Shown one piece after another: positions 5,756 through 11,626 of a stretch of DNA of 11,626 bases. The DNA comes from Candidatus Bathyarchaeota archaeon (GTDB lineage Archaea > Thermoproteota > CALKCG01 > B24 > JAGTQN01): NCBI GenBank assembly GCA_018396395.1, contig JAGTQN010000040.1:1-11626 (forward strand). Direction: 5' to 3'. Made by a program: the position numbers and the translations under genes. Position 1 is the stretch's first letter; each line of letters begins with the position of its first letter. The notes under the pieces were generated by a model, which did no database searches, was not told the DNA's origin, and saw nothing but the letters and a program-made list of their open reading frames with translations.

Positions 5756-6961
5756 TTATCCTTGAAAGTTGCTTAGAAGCTCCATGTATACATTCATTAG
5801 CCTCATAGCCACTAACTCCCAAGTGAACTCCTTCATTACAAGTAATCGTCCATATGAGCCCATTTTGTTAACTAATATATTGCTTGAAAGTAGTTTAGAT
5901 ATTGATTCGTAAAGTTCCTCTATGTCACCTGGAGCTACTAGGAAGCCACTCTCCCCATCTCTAACGATTTCGGGTATGCCCCCAACATTGGATGCGACGA
6001 CAGGAGTTTCACAGGCCATAGCTTCTAGGAGGACTTTTCCAAATGGCTCATATATGCTCGGCAGAGCGAAAACATCGGCTGCAGAGTAGTATATCGGCAG
6101 TCTGTTGTGTGGGATTTTGCCTTTGACTATCACGCTATTCTTCAGGTCAAGTTTATTTATCTCCTTATATAGTATGTCGTAATAAATGGAACTTCCATAC
6201 CAGCTAGGTACGCCGCCTATCAGCATTAGGCAGGCATCTTTAAATCTGTCAACGACCATCCTAAATGACCTTATGAGATAATGAATCCCCTTTCTTAAAG
6301 TAAATGCGCCAACATATAACACTATAGGCCTATCGCCAAGCCCTATTCTCTCCTTTGCCTCCTCCTTATTTATAGGCCTAAAGAGACTTACATCGACACC
6401 ATTATGAATGACTGCTACTTTGCTTAAGGAAATGTTATAGCATTCCCTTAATCTCTGTGCTATATAATTACTTACTGCAATGATTCTGTCAGCAGTTGAA
6501 AAGATGAGCTTCTCTCTTATGGGTAATCTAAAATAATACCAGGAAGCCATCTTAAGGAATCCCCTCCCATCTCTTCCAATTGGGGGGAGTGTGTACTTTA
6601 TAGCGTCTAAACAGACCTCATGCGCATGAGCAACCAGTGGAGCATCTGTACGCGATATGAGCTTAGACAAAACATACGGGAATGCGTCGGCGCTATGCCC
6701 GTGAACAATATCGAAATGCATTTCCCTCATTAACTCTCTAAACTTCCTGGTGGCGTTCAAAGTATATGGCCTCTTTACGCAATGAAGATCGATGCCGTCG
6801 AGTTCTCTCCTCCTCAAGTCCCCTAAGCATATTACGTGCTCATCAACGCCCAGTTTTGAAAGCTCCTTAGATATGTAATACAGGGATGGCTGGATTCCCT
6901 GACTTACCTCTCTAACCGATTTAGGAAAGCCTGCCGACAGTCTGCAGACCCTAATGCTCAT
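5756..6961 (-). CDS. Glycosyltransferase family 4 (GT-B fold)
   Basis: This 401-residue cytosolic enzyme transfers a sugar from a nucleotide donor to a growing glycan with retention of configuration. The N-terminal acceptor domain starts with a family-like leader and contains FDIVHGHSADAFPYVLSK (83-100). The domain linker NGVDVSLFRP is at 187-196. The donor domain has VLYVGAFTLRKGIHYLI (214-230), and the retaining-GT EX7E motif EPFGKVLLE has both glutamates at residues 305 and 313. AMACETPVVASNVGGIPEIV and DGESGFLVAPGD follow. No membrane segment is present. Its ATG (6959-6961) overlaps the stop of the upstream membrane protein gene as ATGA, which suggests coupled translation. It is the last gene before the operon's probable terminator. 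Family is certain, but the donor and acceptor sugars are not readable from sequence. Confidence 0.92.
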   Translation of the reverse strand: MSIRVCRLSAGFPKSVREVSQGIQPSLYYISKELSKLGVDEHVICLGDLRRRELDGIDLHCVKRPYTLNATRKFRELMREMHFDIVHGHSADAFPYVLSKLISRTDAPLVAHAHEVCLDAIKYTLPPIGRDGRGFLKMASWYYFRLPIREKLIFSTADRIIAVSNYIAQRLRECYNISLSKVAVIHNGVDVSLFRPINKEEAKERIGLGDRPIVLYVGAFTLRKGIHYLIRSFRMVVDRFKDACLMLIGGVPSWYGSSIYYDILYKEINKLDLKNSVIVKGKIPHNRLPIYYSAADVFALPSIYEPFGKVLLEAMACETPVVASNVGGIPEIVRDGESGFLVAPGDIEELYESISKLLSSNILVNKMGSYGRLLVMKEFTWELVAMRLMNVYMELLSNFQG

Positions 6962-8598
6962 CGAGATCGAGGGACAAAGGTACAGTAGTTCTTATCCGTG
7001 CTGTAAACCTTATTATACTCGCGAATCAGACTTTCCTGAAGGCGTCCTACCAGGACTTTATATGGAATGCCCTCATATGTGAAGAAGGCATCTCTCATCA
7101 GTATGTGTCCATCTATGATGATGCCTATCTTATCATTCTTTATATGATATACGTAAGCATCATAAAAATTGTCAAACTCTATAATTGTACGCCCTAGAGT
7201 ACAGGGTATGTGTGGGACATTGTAGTCTGTGATCCCAAAGTAGAGCCCATAAGGAGAGTTTGTAAATACAAACGTAAGCTGAGCAAGAGCCTTGCTGTTC
7301 GTATACGTGAGGGGGATTGGGCTATATTTCAGTATTGGGATGAGGAGAATAAAAGATATTGAGAAGCCTGCGATAAACCTCTTAAGGACTTTAGCGTGAG
7401 TAACCTTCATGGTTTTTCCACTCAGTAGTACAGGTACGAGAACAGACCAAGAGAGAGAACTGTAGAGCAAGCCACGGCCAATTATGTATCCCCCATGGGA
7501 TAATATGGCTGTAATAATGCTAGATGCAAGAAATTGGGATATGACGAATAACTCTTGGCGTTCCAATTTACATCTAGATTCAACAAATGTCAGCATTATT
7601 AATGCAACTCCGCTGAAGAACATTAGGAAGGAGTTAATAATCCTGACGGTGATGATGTATCCGTAAACTTCAGTAAACTGTTGTCTGATTCTGGGATAAA
7701 CCCCATGCTCAACGAGTAAAGATCTATAGACATTTTCTCCTATCTTCTTCGTTACTTGTATAGCATTTGACCATGGATACTGGTATATGGCGTGCCAAGA
7801 AAGCCATATCATGAGTAAAGACATTAGCAAACGTGGGGACCAGGAGGAGTTTCCTCTCATTAAGATCGTCGTGAAGATTAGTGTTATGAGCATCTGTAAC
7901 AATAAGACTAGGGGGTTTCCCTCATGCGTTATTACGAGGGATAGAAATGCTATGAAGAACATTATTAAGCTAGAGACACAGGTTTTGCCTTCATTTACTC
8001 TTGTAAGACACCATAATGTAACTAAGTAAATGGGTATGGCGTAGCTTTGGTTGTTAAAATATAGCTCGTTTAAAAAGAATGTTGAAGCAAAAAGTAGGGG
8101 AGCTAAATGCCATTCCTCACCCTTAACTTTACGAGAAATCATCAGCAGATATATAGCTATTATTGGCATAAGGAGAGCTTCATAGAGCTTACCTAAACTT
8201 TCCGGGTCTATTCCTGTTATTGATAGTAAGATGGCACCTTCAAGGAATAAAGCAGGTCTAACAGCGTACATTCCAGTCATCTCCAGACGCCCTAACCTAC
8301 TCGCAAGGAGCCCACTACTGAGCCGTCCATACATTTCAGGGAAACATAGGTGTTGGAACATTAGATTTGGTGTCCAGTAGACGATTAGGAATAGAAGGCA
8401 TGCATATAATGATGCATGCGTTCCCTTTGATTTTAAGATGAGGAGCGTTAAGAACGCCACAGAAATCCAGTAAACTGGGTTGAGATTTGTAGCGTAGAAT
8501 AACGGAAGTGCTTGGACCGAATCTAGATGAGGTGTCGTGAGGAGGGATAAGCATGTGAGGGCTAATGCAACTATGAGGTGCCCCCTGTTAAGGGTCAT
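6958..8598 (-). CDS. Polytopic membrane protein, GT-C-like glycan assembly protein
   Basis: This is a protein of about 546 residues with roughly 12-14 hydrophobic segments spread over its first 430 residues, such as LIVALALTCLSLL, YWISVAFLTLLIL, LLMPIIAIYLLMI, LIMFFIAFLSLVI, FLMFFSGVALIML and FSISFILLIPIL. A soluble C-terminal domain of about 120 residues follows. An early loop contains MYAVRPALFLEGAILL, and a membrane-proximal ITHEGNP resembles the histidine-containing loop of large archaeal membrane proteins with a GT-C-like fold. I chose the ATG at 8596-8598, four bases after the preceding stop; a TTG at 8611-8613 would add five residues and overlap that gene. As the only many-helix protein in the operon it is the best candidate for a membrane glycosyltransferase, polymerase or lipid-sugar translocating function. 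No specific family is assigned. Confidence 0.75.
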   Translation of the reverse strand: MTLNRGHLIVALALTCLSLLTTPHLDSVQALPLFYATNLNPVYWISVAFLTLLILKSKGTHASLYACLLFLIVYWTPNLMFQHLCFPEMYGRLSSGLLASRLGRLEMTGMYAVRPALFLEGAILLSITGIDPESLGKLYEALLMPIIAIYLLMISRKVKGEEWHLAPLLFASTFFLNELYFNNQSYAIPIYLVTLWCLTRVNEGKTCVSSLIMFFIAFLSLVITHEGNPLVLLLQMLITLIFTTILMRGNSSWSPRLLMSLLMIWLSWHAIYQYPWSNAIQVTKKIGENVYRSLLVEHGVYPRIRQQFTEVYGYIITVRIINSFLMFFSGVALIMLTFVESRCKLERQELFVISQFLASSIITAILSHGGYIIGRGLLYSSLSWSVLVPVLLSGKTMKVTHAKVLKRFIAGFSISFILLIPILKYSPIPLTYTNSKALAQLTFVFTNSPYGLYFGITDYNVPHIPCTLGRTIIEFDNFYDAYVYHIKNDKIGIIIDGHILMRDAFFTYEGIPYKVLVGRLQESLIREYNKVYSTDKNYCTFVPRSR

Positions 8599-8602
8599 AA
8601 GA

Positions 8603-9682
8603 TCAACGCCCAATAACTTTGTGATAAAGGCTTCTTAGCTTAGCACCAACCACATGCAGTGAGAATTTCTCTTGAATGGTCTTACGCGCACTTTCTGCCA
8701 TCCTTTTTCTCTCGCTTCCTAAGGATAGAGCTCTCTGAAGCGCATAGCTCAGGCCAGTTACATCTCCTGGATTGGCAAGTAGAGCATTATAGCCGTCTAC
8801 GAGGAATTCCCTCAAAGAACCCACGGGAGTGGTGACGACAACCCTTCCAGCCGACATAGCTTCAAGAAGTGTCAGAGGAGGATCCGTTATGAGGTATGGA
8901 CCTGTGAACGGGAGGGCAATGCAATCAGCTATGTTATATATTTCGTTCATGTTTAGTTGTCTTCCCAACATAACTATGCTCTCCCTGAGATCCAGCTCTT
9001 TGATTAGCTTCACCAGTCTTTGCATAAACACTCTTTCATACCTAACCTCTGGATGGCATATTACCAACTTAATGCTCGACCTCCCTTTAACAAGCTCTTT
9101 AAATGCTTCAACAAGAGTAAATGTACCACGAAGGTATTCGACCTGACCAGTGTAAAGTATGATTTTCGAATCTGCGGGAAGTTCATAACGATGTCTAAGA
9201 TATGATACATGCTTATCGGTAAGTGGTCTAAAGTGCTCCGTGTTAATGGGAGGAGGAACATAAGATGTTTTTCCTTTAGGAACCCCTACTTTCTCCAAAT
9301 ACTGAGCTAAGTATGGATTAATGCATATTACATGATCTATCACGCTACTTCGGAGGAGATTTAATCGGGTATATGCCACAAACCTTGGCTGCGTCCGCAA
9401 AAAGAGGTATGGATAGTATACATGCTTAACGATCTTAGCCCTAGACGGCCTGGGTTGGAGTGCGTAGAATTCTGGGATGTTGAGCAGGTGTATTATGGAT
9501 GGTTTCTTTCGGAAAAGTAGCCATCGCCACTGTAATGGCCGGTTATGGATATCGATTGACGAGGATGTTATATGAGTTAATAAAGCGCTTTTTATAAGGT
9601 TCTTTGAAATCCTCAGGTGTCCTTCTACCTTATCTGTGGACGATCTAAAGAGAAAACAAACGTTAGCCATCTTGCTTAGCAT
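8603..9682 (-). CDS. Glycosyltransferase family 4-like (GT-B fold), altered EX7E motif
   Basis: This 359-residue protein has the two-domain layout of GT4 enzymes. The N-terminal domain contains SIIHLLNIPEFYALQ (62-76) and a sensor-like VIDHVICINPYLAQYLEKVG (114-133). The linker PPPINTEHFRP is at 143-153. The donor domain has IILYTGQVEYLRGTFTLVEAF (174-194), then LPFTGPYL, DPPLTLLEAMSAGRVVVTTP (267-286), GSLREFLVDGYNALLANPGD. The second glutamate of EX7E is present (E274), but the first position is Thr266, with Asp267 next to it. The ATG at 9680-9682 overlaps the deacetylase gene by 20 bases; a second ATG at residue 5 (9668-9670) sits closer to the first beta strand and is also plausible. It lies between the deacetylase and the membrane protein in the operon. 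The donor is unknown. Confidence 0.87.
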   Translation of the reverse strand: MLSKMANVCFLFRSSTDKVEGHLRISKNLIKSALLTHITSSSIDIHNRPLQWRWLLFRKKPSIIHLLNIPEFYALQPRPSRAKIVKHVYYPYLFLRTQPRFVAYTRLNLLRSSVIDHVICINPYLAQYLEKVGVPKGKTSYVPPPINTEHFRPLTDKHVSYLRHRYELPADSKIILYTGQVEYLRGTFTLVEAFKELVKGRSSIKLVICHPEVRYERVFMQRLVKLIKELDLRESIVMLGRQLNMNEIYNIADCIALPFTGPYLITDPPLTLLEAMSAGRVVVTTPVGSLREFLVDGYNALLANPGDVTGLSYALQRALSLGSERKRMAESARKTIQEKFSLHVVGAKLRSLYHKVIGR

Positions 9683-10415
9683 TAACTCTGTGAAGGTATA
9701 GTTTTACATACTCGCTAACCGTCGGATTCTCGCTTCCAGCGTATGAGGACAGGATATTAAATACTTCTTCGAGCATCCTCCACTCGCTTCGTTTCTTGAT
9801 CTCCCGCGAGTGAACTAAAATGTGAAATACCCCTTTACTAGTTCTGCAGATACTCTTATATAGATCCTTTGCGAGCTCATTCCACCGTTTCGTAATCCAG
9901 GGTTTCAGTATAAAAATTGATATTGCCATATACCGTAAGCAGTTCTTGAGTAGTTGTGGGTACAATTTCAGAGGGTTAGGGCTAGCCCATAAAGTCACTT
10001 TCAGCTTATAGGGATTGGCATCTAAAGTCAGGTTATATGGATCGGTGGTGCGTGCACAACAAAACCCCGCCTCTTTTACCATTTCAATCGTAGCACGGTC
10101 ATAGGCACCAAATGGATAAGCAAAGGACGTAACTCGGCGACCTATAATGTTCTCCAACGTTCTCTTTGACTCTAAAATTTCAGTTCTTGCCCTCTTTAAT
10201 GAGGCGCTTAGTAGCCTTACATGATTCACGGTATGGGAGCCTATTTCATGTAACTCTGCGAGATAAAGGACATCAGTAATTGAAAGCTCCCTCCCTATAT
10301 TAGATGTTATAATGAAAAAGTTGCCCTTTAGTCCGTATTTCTCTAACAACATAGCAGAGCGTAAGTCTTCCCTAACACCATCATCGAAACTAATCAATAC
10401 TAGCACATTATTCAA
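9663..10415 (-). CDS. Polysaccharide deacetylase (CE4 / NodB-like)
   Basis: This 250-residue protein belongs to the metal-dependent CE4 deacetylases, which remove N- or O-acetyl groups from sugars. Motif 1, SFDDG (9-13), supplies the catalytic base Asp11 and the metal ligand Asp12. Motif 2 is HTVNH (61-65), with the two metal-binding histidines. Motif 3 reads FAYPFGAYD (98-106). A late LVHSREI fits the C-terminal histidine motif. There is no signal peptide or membrane anchor ahead of SFDDG, so it likely acts in the cytosol on a lipid- or nucleotide-linked precursor. The start is a TTG at 10413-10415 with AGGA just upstream, overlapping the preceding gene by 8 bases; a GTG at 10404-10406 is possible. 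It overlaps the next glycosyltransferase by 20 bases. Confidence 0.88.
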   Translation of the reverse strand: MNNVLVLISFDDGVREDLRSAMLLEKYGLKGNFFIITSNIGRELSITDVLYLAELHEIGSHTVNHVRLLSASLKRARTEILESKRTLENIIGRRVTSFAYPFGAYDRATIEMVKEAGFCCARTTDPYNLTLDANPYKLKVTLWASPNPLKLYPQLLKNCLRYMAISIFILKPWITKRWNELAKDLYKSICRTSKGVFHILVHSREIKKRSEWRMLEEVFNILSSYAGSENPTVSEYVKLYLHRVNAKQDG

Positions 10416-11400
10416 TTTTTCCTGTCATCTTAAGGAGAAAGTGAAATACTATTCCTCCAAAGGCCGACATGCGAATTAAAAATGCTTGAACTGATCCTAT
10501 TAGGATGAGTCCTAGTGCATGAATTATGGGAATTTTACTATCAGACTTTCTCATAGCCGAAAAGGCACGATAGGTCCAGAGTGAAGGAATGAAGCATAGG
10601 AGTAGGATAAGAGGAAAGCCTAAAATAAATGTAAAAGGCACTCCGAGGATCAAGAGTCCAAGCAACATGGAGAATAATGTTTCCCATTTATCAGGGCATG
10701 AGTATTTCCAACCGTAAGCATAAGAATAGAACCCCTCCTTCAAATTCCTTTTTATCCAATGCTTTAGTGACTGAAGCTTGGCATCTAAGTGATATACATA
10801 GAGCTCCGGAATGAATTTGTAATTTACTCCATACTTGATGGCTTTCTTATAAAGGGCAATGTCCTCACTAACTGGAATCTCAGGAAATCCCCCTAACTTA
10901 TTGAATACATCCTTGGATATAACCATGCTTCCTCCGAAGAAATGAGCGCTGTATCCTTTAACTCCTACCAACGGAAGTATCATTTTCTTTACTTTTTCTA
11001 GAGATAGAATATTCAAGAGTGGTGTTAGTTCTGGAGATGGCGTCGAGAGAAATGATGCAAAGTCCAAATTACTAGACTTAATGTATGTCGCCACCCTGCG
11101 AAGCCAGTCTTCAGATGGCAGTATTATATGAGCATCTAGGAATATTACATAGTCTCCTCTGCAAAACTGTACGGCTAAATTCTTGTTATGAGCTCTAGTA
11201 GTTTGGCCCTGGGATAAGTCCGGGGTAATTAAAATTGCACCGCATCGTTTAGCAACGACAGCCGTGTTATCAGTTGAATAATCATCGATTACGATCACTT
11301 CTATTAGCTCTTTATTATAGTCTTGACTAAGTATGCTTCTTATACAAGAAGGAAGTGTTCGTTCTTCATTTTTAGCAGGCAAAATAAAGGAGAACATCAT
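10408..11400 (-). CDS. Glycosyltransferase family 2 with C-terminal membrane helices
   Basis: This 330-residue protein has a GT-A domain in its first 230 residues: FILPAKNEE (5-13), VIVIDDYSTDNT (35-46), the donor/metal motif FLDAH (87-91), FFGGSMVISKDVF (154-166), LGGFPE (169-174) and the catalytic-loop acid pair SED (178-180). The family's metal motif is usually DXD; here the third residue is His. Three to four hydrophobic segments follow, about 243-279 and 293-323, placing the enzyme at the inner membrane face, where GT2 proteins of this layout act on lipid-linked glycans. The ATG at 11398-11400 is followed by a second ATG codon, and either may be used. The gene begins two bases after the epimerase stop and overlaps the deacetylase by 8 bases. 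The substrate is not known. Confidence 0.9.
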   Translation of the reverse strand: MMFSFILPAKNEERTLPSCIRSILSQDYNKELIEVIVIDDYSTDNTAVVAKRCGAILITPDLSQGQTTRAHNKNLAVQFCRGDYVIFLDAHIILPSEDWLRRVATYIKSSNLDFASFLSTPSPELTPLLNILSLEKVKKMILPLVGVKGYSAHFFGGSMVISKDVFNKLGGFPEIPVSEDIALYKKAIKYGVNYKFIPELYVYHLDAKLQSLKHWIKRNLKEGFYSYAYGWKYSCPDKWETLFSMLLGLLILGVPFTFILGFPLILLLCFIPSLWTYRAFSAMRKSDSKIPIIHALGLILIGSVQAFLIRMSAFGGIVFHFLLKMTGKIE

Positions 11401-11402
11401 AG

Positions 11403-11626
11403 TTAATCAGTAATTGCCAGCGCAGTTTTTTTCACAGCTTCTCTGCAGTCTTTACTCGGCTTCCAACCTAATCCCTTTATCTTAGATATATCTAGAGCAA
11501 TCCTCTTAACATCGCCCAGCCAGCCAACTCCATGCATAATGGGCTTATATCTAAATCCAACATTCCTTAAACCCAATACCTCAGTAACGATACTCGCTAC
11601 TTCTCTAACGGTAATCCAGTCTTCAC
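11403..11626 (-). CDS. NAD-dependent epimerase/dehydratase, C-terminal end (partial)
   Basis: The last 74 codons of a gene that enters from the right edge. The peptide includes DWITVREVASIVTEVLGL, then GVGWLGDVKRIALDISK and LGWKPSKDCREAV, ending in a TAA (11403-11405). This pattern (helix, then 'G-GW-GDVK---LD-SK---LGWKP', then a final helix) is the C-terminal substrate-binding region of extended short-chain dehydrogenases such as UDP-glucose 4-epimerase. It would interconvert nucleotide sugars for the operon. The catalytic YxxxK and NAD-binding motifs lie outside the window, so the exact reaction is open. The stop is two bases before the next gene, so the two are almost certainly cotranscribed. 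Confidence 0.82.
   Translation of the reverse strand, partial: EDWITVREVASIVTEVLGLRNVGFRYKPIMHGVGWLGDVKRIALDISKIKGLGWKPSKDCREAVKKTALAITD

Noticed and set aside
1..11626. tRNA, rRNA or other structured RNA genes
   Set aside because: No tRNA-like cloverleaf elements or rRNA-like sequence were seen on either strand; intergenic space is small except for the decayed regions.

Overview
The window reads as part of a chromosomal surface-glycan (sugar chain) biosynthesis locus from an archaeon, probably a thermophilic member of the Thermoproteota or a neighbouring lineage. The evidence is the heavy use of AGG/AGA and ATA codons, TTG as well as ATG starts, GGTG- and GTGAT-type ribosome binding sites, T-rich terminator-like ends instead of long bacterial hairpins, and archaeal-looking proteins. 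The lineage is inferred from sequence style; no rRNA or other marker gene is present. Every recognisable gene lies on the minus strand, so the locus reads from the right end of the window to the left.

Right block (11626 down to 5756): six genes that touch or overlap. In order of transcription they are the C-terminal end of an NAD-dependent sugar epimerase/dehydratase, a family 2 glycosyltransferase with C-terminal membrane helices, a CE4 polysaccharide deacetylase, a family 4 glycosyltransferase, a large polytopic membrane protein, and a second family 4 glycosyltransferase. A small hairpin followed by a T-rich stretch closes the block at about 5711-5743. The block looks like one operon that makes, assembles and modifies a glycan at the membrane.

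Middle block (5690 to 2550): an FkbM-type methyltransferase gene split by a 63-bp repeat-bounded insertion, then a UTP-glucose-1-phosphate uridylyltransferase (galU) and a UDP-glucose 6-dehydrogenase (ugd) joined by an ATGA overlap. GalU followed by Ugd would convert glucose 1-phosphate to UDP-glucose and then UDP-glucuronate, a uronic acid donor for the glycosyltransferases. FkbM enzymes commonly O-methylate sugars.

Left block (2549 to 1): mostly gene debris around one intact FkbM methyltransferase (861-1646). It holds a decayed gene with a helix-turn-helix and a zinc-ribbon-like segment (1807-2360), an unrecognised remnant (570-845), and a heavily eroded dTDP-4-dehydrorhamnose reductase-like gene (101-618). 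The reductase remnant is split by an 82-bp MITE-like element with perfect 12-bp terminal inverted repeats and an 8-bp target duplication. The window ends in the first 19 codons of a P-loop kinase of the thymidylate-kinase-like type often found in glycan loci.

The two most notable observations are the 29-bp direct repeat that splits the middle FkbM gene, whose collapse would restore a full-length reading frame exactly, and the small mobile element buried in the reductase pseudogene.
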